Program-made: the position numbers and the translations under genes
The notes under the pieces: model-generated
Databases searched by the model: none
What the model was told of the DNA's origin: nothing
What the model saw: the letters and a program-made list of their open reading frames with translations, nothing else
Origin: Wyeomyia smithii
Taxonomy: Eukaryota; Arthropoda; Insecta; Diptera; Culicidae
Length of the DNA: 64,000 nucleotides
Assembly (NCBI RefSeq): GCF_029784165.1
Contig: NC_073695.1
Coordinates: forward strand, 242,332,089 to 242,396,088
Direction of reading: 5' to 3'
Part shown: positions 21,426-33,967 of the stretch, in pieces
How positions within the stretch are numbered: position 1 is the stretch's first letter
How the letters are laid out: each line of letters opens with the position of its first letter

Positions 21426-22165
21426 CATGATACACATCATGATGCAAGTTGTTCATGCTCTTCAAAACTGGTCATACGTTTTCAACGTGGCTGATTGGAA
21501 ATCCAAATGTCAACAGGACATTGTTGCTTGCAAATTTCAGAACTTTGTACCTACCACTATGTACCACGCCACTCAATATCTCTTCATTGTACTTCATTGC
21601 ATCAATGAAAATGAAATTTGATAAGCCCACACATATTAAATATCATTGAATACCTTGAACGGCATTTTCGATCAAATTCAGTTCGTCTTCGTGTTCAATA
21701 AAAATAATGAGGATGTTTGTAGATCACGAATCACAAACTTTTTTGGTTCATCACCAGCAGTTCCGAACATTGTAGAACCGTGAAAACATATCCAAAACTT
21801 TCCGATTGAACCCATAGAGTGATTTGAAGTTTTTAATGTTGCAAACTCCGCTTTTCATAATTTCTAACGAGTTGATTGGTTTCTTTATAGACCAACAAAA
21901 TCTCGAAAATCTTCTTACAAACTTAAAAACTGCACAACCAATCGTCCAAACCAAATCGCACGAGATATTTTTTCGTGTATTTTATGTAATATGCTATCAG
22001 TTTTACTCTCTGATTTAATTCCTCACAATTTAAGAACTAATGAACCGATCATCGTGAAAAATGTAAACGCGGACCGCTAAACTTCATGCGTTTCCTTTTC
22101 ACAACAATTTGCATGCTTTAATGTAAATGAAATTTAATAAACAATAATAAAAATATCAGTGGGTA

Positions 22166-22382
22166 TATAGGGTAATCGCTCCATTATTCATCTCGAAAGC
22201 CAACTGCACCTATATTCATCTTATTTTTCTCATTTGTTCAATTTACCGTCAAATTTCTACAAATTTTTGTCAAGTTGTTGAATGTTTTACGTTGAAAAAA
22301 TGGTAAAATTTGACGATAAATTGATCAAAAAGGCGTGATGAAATAAATACATGTACTGAGATGAATATAGGAGCGGTTACAC
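22166..22382. mobile_element. MITE-like inverted repeat
   Basis: The left end GGTAATCGCTCCATTATTCA and right end AATATAGGAGCGGTTACAC are imperfect inverse complements, both continuing into a CATCTC/GAGATG step. An internal inverted pair (ACCGTCAAATTT and AAATTTGACG) extends the folding. There is no coding sequence. Confidence 0.5.
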
Positions 22383-22389
22383 GATCTGA

Positions 22390-25300
22390 CTTATATTTGA
22401 ATATTTTGTACGGTAGTTTTGATAAAAATTAAATTCGTCATTGTATTCAATAATAAGGATGTAGATTACGAATGATTAACTTTTAAGATCATCATCAGCA
22501 CTTCAAGCTAGAAATACTCAGAGAGAGTATAAAAAAAATACCAAACAATAAATCTGGGTGCATTCATATGCATAATGGATAAAATTATTGAAATTTTCGT
22601 CTTGTTTTCAAATTAAATTTACTTAAATTTAAAAAATAACATATTTTTCAAAATTCCTCCATTTATAGAGTCAAGTATGCCCTTCAAAATGATACCAAGA
22701 GATATTTTTTATGTTTGCCCCAAAAAAAATGACATACAAATGAAAAACGAATATTTTTTTATGAAAAATATTAATAACTTTGAGTAAAATTAAGATATTT
22801 ACGATGTCAGCATTGCAAATTGTTTCTCTTAAAAAGCTCTAAAAGTTGTTCAAAGACAGTTTTGAGATGAAACTTGAAATAAAAAAGGTAGAGGGTAAAA
22901 TGTGTTTTTTCAATATTAATCGGTTGTTTTCAAAGATAGAGAAATACTTTTTTTTACAAAGTTACTAAAAATTAATGGAGCTACAACATTGTAGAACAAA
23001 TTTTTCTTCTATCTACAAAAATTTAAAAGTTAGATACTTTTTTGCATCTAAAATGTTGGTCACCCTAACTTTTAATAATTTTTCAATAAGCGCTGTATTA
23101 TATGTGACAACTTTGTAGAAGAAAGTTTTTCTCTAAAATGTTGCTATAGAGCTCTAGACCCAAATTTCCCCCTAAATTTGGTTTCTGGACCATTGTGCAT
23201 TGCTAACAAAATAACAAAAAATATATCGAATCTGAATCTCTTAGCCAAGTTTGTTCTGTTTAACAGATTATTTATGTATGGGTTGCGTCGTTATTATATG
23301 TGTGGTTTGGGCGTTTGTGAATTAGAATCAGAACATGAGGCTAAGGAATACTGCGGAAATTTAGACTCTGAAGTGAGCTTGGATTCCTAAAACGACAAAG
23401 AAGATGTGCCCATACGTTTTTAGGATACAAGAGGATTTTGTAACGGAGAATTATTTACATCCAATATAGGGTAGGGAACGGCTTAAACAGTGGCGCATAT
23501 TTTAATCCGTCGGAGAAAACGGACCTCAAACTCCTGAATTTTGATCAATATCGACAATTTCAATGACGAGAACGAAAACTATGATTAACTAGCTGTCTTA
23601 CAAATATAGAAAATACCGTTCAACACAGATTTTTTTTTTGAATAAACATCAATCGAAAAAAATCAACCAAAATTGCAGCCATTCTGGCGCCATTTCGGGT
23701 GCTGTAGAAAATCCCCTTAAAAACAGAACGGAATAAGATTTATTTCTATTTATTCGAATAAAAGTGTCAAATTTAGAAGTTCGATTTAATTTTCCATGGT
23801 TTTCAAATGCAGGGCCGTTAATAAAAATCTGGGCCAGGAAAATGTTTGCAAACAAGCATATTATGTCTTGAAGTTGCGTGCGACATTGTAGCAAAGCTGT
23901 TAGCTGTTGTATGAAACTCAAAATGAACACTTCTCTGACAAGGGGAAAGCGCAATGAACAAACAGCATCGGGTTCGCGTAGTTCAGTAACCCGTCACCGG
24001 TAGGAGAAATGGCGCTTCCGTCAGCGCATCGAACCCACGTGTTCAACAACCGACAAGCACACGCCCCCTGATATCATCATACGCCCAGTCTTATTTAACA
24101 TCTGCCATCTGCCTTACTCTATTATCCTTACAGGCTGCAGTGGCAAAAACTAACCCCTATCAAACAGTCCATCACCGTCGCTAATAGCGTCCAGCGACGT
24201 AGTCTGCTGTAACATTCCGACGCTGGCGAATCTGGCACGAAATCAATTTATACAATCCGATAAATCTTGTTCCTCTTTGCGGCTAGGAACGGAGGTACTC
24301 GGAACAGCGAAAATGTCAAACGACACCCTTGGGAGCTAATTTTCGCACAAACTGGTCGCCGCCAGCCGTGATTGACTACACTATTCCTCAAGAAAGCGCA
24401 AGCTGTAGCGTGACACGAATATAGAATTTTTATGGCGTCGCACGACATTAAGCACCCGTGTGGCTCAGTTGGAATGCCCCCGAGTTGGCTGCGGGGGTGA
24501 TGATGAGAAGGGCTCACATTTAATCCTGCTCTACTGCTGGCGTGCGGGACCGAATCGAAGTGGAAGAGCAAACAAATTTAAGTTCATATCCCGTGGGACC
24601 TGTTGTTGTTTACGTGTTGTGTTGTTATTTCTCTTGCTTCTGACGCGTTCGAAGGGTTGTTTTTTCTTACTTCGGCTCATTATTTTGTCTAATACCTATT
24701 GTATTCTGATTTAGTTATGTTCAATTATTTTTTTCAGTCGTGATTCGGCCCATCATTTTCCGGGCAGGGGTGGGCAACGATAATGTTCGAATTATGCAAA
24801 TGTTTGCGTTTGGTGCTTTTCTAATTATTTCTACAGTTTGGCAGGACTGCACGCGCGACACGGTGGCTGCAAACGATAAATGATTTTCTGTTTCTCTTAT
24901 CGAAATAACAGCCTAGCTAAAGTAGCTAGCTATTATTTCACTGTTTCGATTATGAAATTGTTTATTTTCTAACTTATTATTTTTTGAATTTTAAACTATA
25001 TAACTTTTGAGACTCGCCCTTTTCAACCACTTTATCAAAATACAAAATTGTTTTCCCACCCGTTTAGGCGGATTTGCATCCCTCCCCTACTAGCAGCACT
25101 TAACCGTTGTAAGAAGATTGTCTTTTTCAACACAACTCCCTCTGTATGTTAAAGAAGAGAAGCTCGTGAGAAGTCGTTAGCATTCTTCCGCACCAACAGC
25201 AACAACAGCAGATGGCAACCGGGGCGGGTGGAAAACCACCTTGGGTTAACAATTAACTTAAGCTGATTGCATGAGAAATAAATACCTTGACATCGCCGCA

Positions 25301-26560
25301 GTGCCGGATCGGATTGCTGGGAGGGACTCACAAACGGGGTCACGCAATTTTCCCAATTAAACACTTCTTCACAAATATTTTGTTTGGCACATCAAACGGT
25401 GGTGATTCACTCGTATACCTTTCCACATAGGGTGCATAATTTCATTCAGAACAGATTAAGCGTAAGTAACGGTGAGGATCGTTCGGCTTAATTTTTAAAC
25501 TCAAACCAACCGAGGTTCTGGTGAGTTGAAAATAATAATTTATAATAATGATTCGAGAGGTAACCAGGCGGTAAATCAACTCGGAACATCGGTCTATTCT
25601 GAGTTGGCACGTGCGACTTTGAACGATGTTTAAAATATGCCGGTATCGATTTACAGCGTTTGTCGCTCTCCGGTCACCGGTGAGGTGATATTTATCCGAA
25701 CCCCCGGTACTAGCCGACGGGACAATATGCGAAGTGTCCTTTAAGGATTAAATGGCATTTATTCAATTATAATGATTGCGTTGCTGGTGATTATGGGGAG
25801 TGATATTTCCTTGCATTTTGATGTGTGGTAATTGGAGCTTCCGCAAAACACGCTTGGTTCTCGTATGTGATGTGAAATGAATTATGGAATTAACGATGAT
25901 GAATGAATAGTTTACTTTACACTTATAATTTCATTTATGCTAGAATACAGTTTTATTTGATCCATGGTGGAAGTATTTAAAAAACATTCAAAAGTAAATA
26001 GATTCAAAGATAACGCTTCTGCTCATTCAATTGAAATCTTCCATAGCGACGGACCAGTAACGAAAACGGCAGACAGCACTCTGGTGTTTGGAGATCAGCT
26101 TCCACAGCGCTATGTTGTGGATCTTCCGTCTGTGTTGGAAGCAACGTCGTACAGACATGTCTGCATGAGGCGCTTTGTAGCGCTTCAAATTATTCAATTG
26201 ATGTTGTTATTATTTTTCTGCCACTACTGATCAAAACGTTAACTAATAGTGTTAAATAGAATTATTTATAAGACAGTTTTTCTTAAAGCAGAATTTAGTT
26301 CCACCCGCGATGTTTAACAGCTTGTAATAAATGAATTCGGGGCGCTAAAAGTGGCATTGGTGTTGTCACGATAGTGGCAAGTCTGCTAATTTTTTGGTCA
26401 TTGAGAATTATCATTATCATTAAACTAGCTCGTAAATAAAAATATGATTGCATTTAGTGAGAAACAATTTTATTTCAAGGACTTTTAGCGACACTTTTCC
26501 TAATTGCTTGGAATAAATGTTGAATTATTTGCAAGGCAAGAAAATTTCATATTGCTTCTT
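22390..26560. other. Gene-poor stretch, mostly single-copy or ancient sequence
   Basis: I found no convincing coding exon or RNA gene. About 22950-23170 looks like a degraded interspersed repeat. GC-richer patches at 23980-24240, 24280-24560 and 25560-25760 stand out from the AT-rich background and show no repeat partner in the window. They could be regulatory or intronic single-copy DNA. Short frames at 24460-24714 and 25964-26230 have no recognisable product. Confidence 0.4.
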
Positions 26561-26572
26561 GAACGGGTTTGT

Positions 26573-26770
26573 GACCCCGAGAAGGGCCGATTGTAATTTG
26601 TACTTGGCAGGAGGAGTAAGACAATTTAGTTAGAGTTACTGTATTTCTTAACAGCTTCAGTTTAGCCTTAGCTTGGGATCCAATGTGCTTGGCTCGCTCT
26701 CCTGGCAACGGCAAACGTATGCAATCTGAACTTGACTGCCTTGGCGTTTGTCTCTTAGGTATAGAAAATA
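26573..26770 (-). pseudogene. Histone H2B pseudogene with relic 3' stem-loop
   Basis: On minus the frame runs through SQVQIAY..., then LPLPGERAKH, and after a shift ends EAVKKYSNSN-stop (stop at 26626-26628). These match in order the H2B C-terminus (REIQTAV, LLLPGELAKH, KAVTKYTSSK). The stop is followed about 40 nt later by GGCCCTTCTCGGGGTCACAAA (stem 26573-26588), very like the histone mRNA stem-loop but with a mutated 3' arm. Sequence further upstream (to about 26890) only weakly resembles the H2B N-terminal half. Frameshifts exclude function. It points away from the H2A pseudogene at 27657, the usual divergent H2A/H2B layout. Confidence 0.65.
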
Positions 26771-26899
26771 CGTGCAAGTTATGCCAAACTTCAAAGTTTT
26801 CAAACTGGGATAAAATGTTTTGCAGGATTGTGCTACAACACACACCCAAATTGAATAATTATTCGGGTTACGATCTGGACCTCTGAAGAACAACAAATC

Positions 26900-27656
26900 T
26901 TTCGACCAAAAACTTAATGTTTTTCATCAGCCATCGTTGGATTCAATTCACATGACGCTCTGACCTTTTGTAGAACAACGTATTGATCCTAAGAGAAGTT
27001 AACTTTCACCCAGGAAAGCAAAAAATAACGATATACGGTATTGATGTATTTTTTTTCCTTCTACAAAAAAGCAATCGCCTCGAAAGAATAACTCGTAGCT
27101 TCTTTATCCGGCCCGTGATGAAATGGTGTTACGTTCTAGCTCTGAAAGATGCGTAAAGTCTTTTATGATAATTCTTCACATCGATTTTTTAAAAACGTGG
27201 GTTTCCTTGGCATGTTTCTTGATGGAACGTACCGGACCAATTTGATCACGTTTAGTGCAGAGACTTTTTGATGCAATCAACTGTGGTCAAATGACGTTCT
27301 TCCCCACTGGAAATCTTTTTCGGCTTCTTCTGCGTGAGCAGCAAACATCCATTACCCTCGGTTTCATAAATGTGCAATAAAATAATTCCGATATTCTACA
27401 GCACCACTTTAAAGTAAACGTAACCGTTACCTGACATAAGTCATTAGTTAATCAAATTAACCCAATAGTAAATTTGACACATTCGTCGTTCTAACTACAA
27501 ACAGTGTCCTTTCCTTTTTCACATTCCTTCATTCTATCACCAGTGTCGCGCTGCCTGTTTTTGCGTTCGTCCTCTACAAAGGTTTTTTCATCATACAGGT
27601 AGCAGTTTTGTTCATCGTCAAATCACTATTCCATTCAATCAGATTTGCAAGTTATA
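26900..27656. other. Spacer between divergent H2B and H2A relics
   Basis: In the ancestral histone layout this would hold the shared bidirectional promoter. About 27160-27370 on minus contains short coding-like runs (for example DQIGPVRSIKKHAKET) that I do not recognise. An initiator-like ATCAGA at 27638 lies just before the H2A ATG. There are no clear TATA boxes. Confidence 0.35.
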
Positions 27657-27928
27657 ATGTCTAGTCAAGGCAATGTAGTTCCGTTTATTCCATGTTGGGC
27701 TTCATTTCGCAGTAGGCCGAAGTCGTCGTTTGCTCCGTAATGGAAGTTATGCGTGTTGGTGTTGGAGTATTTGGCGGCTGTAAAAGAGTACTTTGCTACA
27801 GAAATGTTGGAATTGCCAATGACGAGGAATTGAACAAGCTTTTATCCGCTGTCACTATTGCCCAGGGAGTTGTTCTGCCGAACATCCAAGCTGTTCTGCT
27901 CCCGAAGAAAACGGGAAAGAAGGCATAA
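27657..27928 (+). pseudogene. Histone H2A pseudogene, full span with internal deletion
   Basis: It starts ATGTCTAGTCAAGGC, near the H2A start. It continues with GLHF-AVGR and RRLLR in one frame (H2A: GLQFPVGRIHRLLR), then a YLAAVKEYFATEMLEL-like stretch in another. A deletion of roughly 20-25 codons then joins to NDEELNKLLSAVTIAQGVVL and PNIQAVLLPKKTGKKA-stop (27740-27928 frame). The C-terminal 35 residues are nearly perfect H2A, while the first half has frameshifts. Canonical H2A packs DNA in nucleosomes; this copy lacks part of the histone fold. I saw no 3' stem-loop downstream. Confidence 0.85.
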
Positions 27929-28029
27929 TTCGATTAATTCCCAGTTTTGGTAGGTACTCATACTCATATTATTTTACCTCTGAGATCAAAACAAAACTTT
28001 TTCATATTTCAATAGTACAATAGTTATCA

Positions 28030-28160
28030 GCAAATCACAATTCTTCGCATTTCGATGAACATGCTTCCAATTTTCCAATCGATTACTGCTAGAATGAAGA
28101 AAATCCATTGAAAACTGACTGAAATGTAATTCTACGTCAAAATGATTGGTAACCCTGATC
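28030..28160 (-). repeat. Dispersed repeat family C fragment
   Basis: It shares AATCGATTACTGC...GAATGAAG and AACTGACTGA...AATTCTACGTCA phrases with 32505-32660 and, inverted, with about 37325-37510. Family C is non-coding with a GACGTAGAATACGTC palindrome at one end. Confidence 0.5.
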
Positions 28161-29020
28161 GGTGGAACCACATATAAAAGGCATACCTAATACTGGCGAA
28201 AAAGTCTTCCAAAAAGTTTGGTTTAAAATGAACTACTCGACAGGTCCCATGCTCTGAAAGCAAAAACTCCTATTTGAGTAGTTAATAAAGGTGGTGTACT
28301 CGTGCAACCCTGCATGTATCTCGTTCCCACTTGAAGAGTACTGCATAAGTTTTGCAACTTTCTGACAGCTTTTTAAGGGATTTTGTTCGAGGCTCGAGTA
28401 GAGCCGAGTTAAAAAAAATTCATCCCGTCATTATTTGTCGAGTTACAGTGTCGGGACATTAAATTATTGAGTCCATAGATAAGTAATGTCGCTAGTGTAC
28501 CCACGATCACAAGCACTTGAATCGAGTTTTCGCGATTCCACTTGAAAACTACTTTGAGAATCATGATTTAGTAGCATCCATCTATTGTTAGCTTTTCTAT
28601 GGGCAACAACTGTCAAAAGAAAAAGCAGACCACATTGACCCAAATTGCTCGCATATAAGTGTTGCATAATTGTTGCTTGACTTTAGCCCCATAACGATTG
28701 TGCGTCATTTGAGAACTGATATCACAGTTACTTAACTGTTTTAACCGCCTCCCTGACACCGTAATCTCATTGCCTATAGTTTGACAGTACCCCCAATGTG
28801 ACGAACCCCTCGATGCCGAGCCCCAAACAACAATGGCTTCAAAAAGAAGACATCTGACGTGCTTTTCACTCCCGTTCAGTGTTGCCTAATCTATCGATGT
28901 TTCTGTTCATAGCAAAGTGAAGCACAGCAGTGTAACATGCCATTTCATTCCCGCGTATACAAAAATACAGGCTACGAACGGGTCAGGGAGGTGGTTTTAA
29001 CAGAGTTTGCAGTTTCATCA
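28160..29020. other. No gene recognised
   Basis: AT-rich sequence with no feature I can support. The minus frame at 28464-28667 has no recognisable product. Confidence 0.45.
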
Positions 29021-29024
29021 TCTG

Positions 29025-29340
29025 TTTATCCAGCTTTCCACGAGCGGTAATGGCGGATAGTGCACGCAGCCCTTTTTGACGTTTTCTGTAGGTCAGGGAA
29101 TTTTCAATCGCAGTAACGGAGTAGGAAATATCACAACATCGTAACGTAGCGTAGCAACTTCAACAAACAATGGGCGTTTTGTTATTTTAATTCCGTCGTG
29201 CGCATGCGCGGATCATAGTAAACAAAACTGTTTATTAAAGTTGCTATGCTACGTTGCAAACATTTTATGTTTTTCACTCCGTTACTGCGATTGAAAATTA
29301 CCCGACCTACAGAAAACGTCAAAAGTCAAGAGTCAACGAG
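29025..29340. mobile_element. Foldback MITE, copy 1 (right arm truncated)
   Basis: The left arm (CACGAGCGGTAATGGCGGAT, then GCACGCAGCCC and TTTTGACGTTTTCTG) is answered by the inverse in the right arm (CAGAAAACGTCAAAA), which stops short. The middle carries GTAGCATAGCAACTT in both orientations. A second copy with a more complete right arm lies at 33968-34330. Confidence 0.7.
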
Positions 29341-29519
29341 TTATGACAGATTATTTCTTCAACATGATTTCTCAACAAAACTGATCAATTTGTTTCGTGC
29401 CTCTCTTGAAGGTTTCCCATCATGCGTCAGGATAAGGGGCTTAATTTCGGACCCGTTCGGGTCTGAAGCAAAGTGACGGGCTCTGGAATCTGTTATTTTA
29501 CATTACCTTAGAATAAACT

Positions 29520-29950
29520 TTTGAAAATGATTCTGAAGCGTCCTCCCTGGTTTAGCACGAACGAGCTACATAGGCTTACTAATGTAGAAACATTAGAAAA
29601 TATATCAAGCCAAATTATTAACAAATTCCGACAAAAATCGTTGCAATCCTCAATTGCAACGATTAGCTCACTTTATAGTCTGTAAGATAGTTTTAAGTTA
29701 ATTTTAAGTTTTGTTTTATTCCTTTTTTTCCTTGACAAGTAGGTTTAATAATTTTCCTACAATTACATTTACTTAACTGCGAAAGCTAATAACATTCAAT
29801 AATATAAAAAAAGCATACAAATAAATATATAATAGTGTTGATATGCCACCATTTGTGGCAGAACACACAAAATTAATCCTGAATAGATATTAGTACATAA
29901 ATAAATCATTACAAACATTCCCCCCCCCCCCCCTATTAAAAAAAAACATT
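29520..29950 (+). mobile_element. Jockey-clade LINE, 3' end only
   Basis: It encodes KMILKRPPWFSTNELHRLTN, then INKFRQKSLQSSIATISSLY-stop, the same ORF2 C-terminus as the element at 53003-57417, in plus orientation. The 3'UTR follows and resembles the AT-rich tail there, ending in a poly-C run (29921-29933) and an A-run. It is a strongly 5'-truncated copy. Confidence 0.8.
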
Positions 29951-29984
29951 ACCTTAGAAGGTCCAGTACGGAGACCTGGTGTGT

Positions 29985-30570
29985 AAAAAGTGGTAGCCAT
30001 TATCTCGAGGTGTCATATGCTTTTTGGCTTCGCGGATGATTTTTATATCGTCAGTGTTAACCGTAGAGCAGTGGCATTCGTGCATAGAAGCAGCGTAAAT
30101 AGGACTAATCATCAACTATACCAAAACAAAGATGTCCGTCGAGGCATGGTACTTGGTACCTTGATACTCTCGTGACGTGTGACAACGCTGTTAGCCACGA
30201 AGTAAAGAGACATATAGCAGCTGCAAACAGGACCTTTGACGGTTTACGAACCCGCCGCATACATGTCCGCACGAAATTTGCGGCGACCAATGGGTGTCTT
30301 ATAGGTGGGATACAGCGTTAATACTTGGCGGAGAATTGGACAATGAAGTGTGGCCCAGGCGCATGAACCACGAGGTGTACCAAGCATACCAAAACATGAA
30401 TATCATCAAACTGATAAAACACGGTAAACTACAATGGGCTGGCAGCAAAGATAATATTCAGTAGAGAGTACGACTCCGTGGTAGACTCCATACTTATTGG
30501 ATGTATGGTGTCGATAAAACCACCCGATAGACGGGTATCGAGGGCGATTGGAGAAGACCAACCGGAGAGC
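29985..30570 (+). pseudogene. Endonuclease-LINE reverse transcriptase relic
   Basis: A catalytic-box remnant GFADDFYIV at about 30030 is followed in other frames by AAANRTFDGLRTR (about 30215) and then RMNHEVYQAY and IKLIKHGKLQWAG (about 30360-30450), in the order of the RT palm-to-C-terminus of RTE/R4-like LINEs. Multiple frameshifts and gaps are present. Confidence 0.6.
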
Positions 30571-32480
30571 ATAGCAAAATCTTAACTCATCAATAACATA
30601 TTTTGTTATTAGAGCTTACCGTGCTATCAGATCAGATACTCACGGGAATGACAAATTTTGATATTATATCTCGTTGTGCTTTTCATAAGATATTTGAATT
30701 AATTTCATAAAACTTTCACTCGTTTTTCAGTAAAAAAAATAGTTTGTTATCGATTACTTCTGATATTTTCAGTTATGAATTCGACGTTCAATAATTCGAA
30801 CAATTAAAAAATCTCACATCCAATTATTTTCGTGATTTTTCAAGTAAGTTGTTGGTTTGCTATTCACAATATCAAGATTTGTTATTTATGTCGTATTGGA
30901 GAAACAATATTTTGGTATTATATTTTGTTATTTTATCAACTATATTAACCATATTAAAATCAAAATGAGGTACTGTGATATAGAGTTTTCAATATCTGGA
31001 TATGATATTATGATGATATTCTCTTCTGCAAGGGTAGCCCAAAATCGAGTAATTTGTAGGCGTATTCCGAACTCAGCAATGGATCAATGACGACCTGTCG
31101 CCATTAAAATACCTAACTTCCATATCTTTCATACATTTTGAACACGACCGATTTCTGACGGTTAGTGCTACCATCTGATGACTTAAATTCTCATAAAATT
31201 GTCACTATGAGCAAAACCGATTTATCGTGCGTAGTCCGTCATCGATCGTTGAGCTGTTCAAGATTGTATATGAAAAAGGTGTAGCAGTTTGGTCAGCTCG
31301 ACGCTTTAGATAACATGCAGATCAATGATATTGTCATTTTTTGCTTTTAATGCTATTGCCATATTTTTTGCACTACGATAGAAAAGTGTGAAATTGACTG
31401 TCAGAGTGGGGGTTTATATTGAGGGCTTATATTTATTCTACCAGAACTTAAAGTTTGATATGTCGTAAGCCAGGTTTCAGAACCATTGTGCATATGGTTA
31501 GGTTCACTGGGGGATCCGATTTTTGCTTTATTACCCTCGACAAGAGTGGAAAACTTGGCTGTAGAGCATGGTCATAGCGGTTATCAGGAAGTTCTGATGA
31601 TACGCTTAACTTCAAATGATGTGCCGATAATTCTTGATTCTTCCGGAAAGTTTCATGTTTGAGAACTAAACATTCGTACACGTTATTATCATTTTTCGGA
31701 TGGCAACCCGTACAGTCATCCACATGGATACTGAAAAAATTGTTTCACCTTTTAGCAGTCATGTCTTGGCCTTGTCGTCAGTTGATTTTGACGTTAAGTA
31801 AACATCATACTAACAGTGTATGAATTAGTTCGACTTTTGCTAACGCGCAGCGACGATCATGTCCGATGAATTCTGCAAGAGCCAGGTATCTTGTTCTAGT
31901 CATCTTTGCAGGCAGTGAATTAGTTGACTACGTTTACAGTTCGATCAAGGACGCAATGCTTAGTTGTGAATGGTGTTTGAATCAAATTATTCAACAAATG
32001 AGCGGCTGTGGGCAGTGCTTTTTCTTAGATTCCAGTAATAATTCTCATTATTACAAAATTTCACATCAATGGACAACGTAACTCTAATTCCCTAACGAAA
32101 AAAAATTCTCATTCAATTGTCTGTAAGTTTTCTAACTCATGGAGAAAATTAAATATACACATTTGCTCTCGGTACTCCCGATACGACGAACCACCGACGT
32201 TTCTACACAATTAAAAACAATTTATTTTGATTAAAAGTTAAACAATAACTAGAATTTTGCAAAAATGTATTTGGTCACTCTAATTTGGAGAAAATAGTAA
32301 CCCTAAGAGCCAAATTTTGGGTGCATATCGGTAACGCACCAAGTATATGGGTTTTGACAAGCTCACCACCTCCCTGGTATTTGTTTTCAGTTCTGGTTGG
32401 CCGAAATCTGCGTTCAAAACAAAACTTTGCATTTTCCCATAGTGCAACAATTAGCATCATAAAATCACGATTTATGCAAC
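30570..32480. other. No gene recognised
   Basis: AT-rich, probably ancient intergenic sequence. Frames at 30857-31090 and 31448-31723 have no recognisable motif. I cannot support any RNA or repeat call here. Confidence 0.4.
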
Positions 32481-32488
32481 CGGTTGGA

Positions 32489-32660
32489 CGCGTTACAAAT
32501 ACTCCAATCGATTACTGCAAGAATGAAGGAAATCCGTTGAAAACTGACTGAGATATAAGCACTCGAAATTGGACAATTTTCGTGACATTCTCGATTTCCA
32601 TTTTGCACCCCTCTCCCAGAATGTTGCCGTAAGACGTAATTCTACGTCAGTTTTGCTAAA
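32489..32660 (-). repeat. Dispersed repeat family C copy
   Basis: On minus it reads GACGTAGAATTACGTCTTAC, then GGCAACAT, then GTCACGAAAATTGTCCAATTT and CAGTCAGTTTTC, in parallel with 37335-37510 on plus. It is non-coding. Confidence 0.55.
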
Positions 32661-32879
32661 GTGACCCTCATTGCTGTGTCCGTATTTAGAATAAAACCGA
32701 AATTTCCGTACACTGTCTTTGTCTATAGATAAAGTGACCAAACGTCCCGCATTTCGCGGGACAGTCACGCGTTTTAACAAAATGTTCCGCGTAGAAAAAC
32801 GTAATAAAAAAGGAATCACGAGATATCATTTATTTTCACTGGGACGGTTTTTTTTTCTTCATCTTTGAACTGGAACGGT

Positions 32880-33070
32880 TGTTAGTATCGAGTTTTTTTG
32901 ATGCCAAATGTCTTAGAAATCCATGAAACGTCGGGATCTCCAAAAAAATTTAAAAAAAATTGACTTTCTTGGACTTGAACTGGGAGTCTCAGAGAACCTA
33001 TTTTTGTCGATTTTTTTTTTATAACACTAGGTGACATTGCGCATTTCGTATGGAGTAACTCGAACAAGAC
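32880..33070. repeat. Dispersed repeat fragment shared with 44668-44790
   Basis: Both contain TTTGATGCC(G/A)AATGTCTTAG, then AAATC/GCA...ACGTC..GATCT and GGGACTTGG-like phrases in the same orientation. It is non-coding. Confidence 0.4.
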
Positions 33071-33544
33071 TTAATGATCGCTATTGTGCGTTATGTTTCG
33101 TCTTTCGTATTTTTTCGACTTTGCGGGTTAGATGAGCCGAAGGACAACTGGCAGCATGTGACGTACTCTAAAATAGTAAATAAATCTTTTGAATCGAACT
33201 GCACAATGCCACCCCAGATCTCGACGTTTTATGCGTTTTTAAAAGAATTGGCATACAAAAAATTTTATGCTGAACATTTCATAAACATCATCAGTCAAAA
33301 AACCGATGTTTTTTTTGTTTCCTGTATGGACTTCCTCACTGCGACCAGAATCGTAGATCTATTGTGAGATATGCTCGGGTGTCTGCTGTATCCCGCACTT
33401 CTGTTAAAAGCAATACCGCTATTGAGAAGTGGCATGCTTATTATTATTGTTTATCAGTGCTTGTGTATAATGTGATACTCGTCCTTTTACACGCTTACTG
33501 TTCTACTATGCCGATGCTCGTTCCTCTTGCCAAATATCACCAAT

Positions 33545-33812
33545 TATAATTCCCTGGAGAAGTTTCGTCGTGCGTTCTTCTGGCCAGTTTTATTAATAAG
33601 AGGGACTTTGTTGTTGTTAAGAGGAAGTCACGCAAAGGTGTTATAGATTTCAGCGTAAAGGAAGGGTAAATGGTGGGGAGTTTGAGATTGAACCCATACT
33701 TAAGTCCAGTTTTGACATCGAATGGCCTGATTCTACTGAGATTCGAACCAACGACCATTCGCTTCCCAAAGCGGACTCCGTAACCTTGCGGCTACGCAGC
33801 TGCCTAAAAACC
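33545..33812 (-). mobile_element. tRNA-derived SINE, second family, minus strand
   Basis: On minus, a tRNA-like head runs from about 33812: GCTGCGTAGCCGCAAGGTTA resembles box A, and GGTTCGAATCTC is box B (33728-33740 on plus). The body runs down to an AATTATAATTGG end near 33540. The head differs from the SINE at 20804, so this is a separate family. The tRNA fold is degraded. Confidence 0.6.
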
Positions 33813-33967
33813 GATACTTTGACTGTATGAGAAAACTGTTCGAGAATACGAAACTTTTGAACCTTTTCGCTAAACAAAATTCAAAGATCAAATTTTCCCC
33901 ATACATGTCATTGCCACCCTACTATGCACATGTAATTTTTGACCACTACAGAATTAAACTTTTGTCA

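Noticed and set aside
24450..24530. tRNA-like sequence (TGGCTCAGTTGG followed by a CCCCCG...CGGGGG stem)
   Set aside because: No box B and no acceptor stem; only the box A resemblance holds.
27160..27370. N-terminal part of H2B on minus
   Set aside because: Some Lys-rich coding-like runs, but residue order does not follow H2B convincingly and there are stops; left as unassigned spacer.
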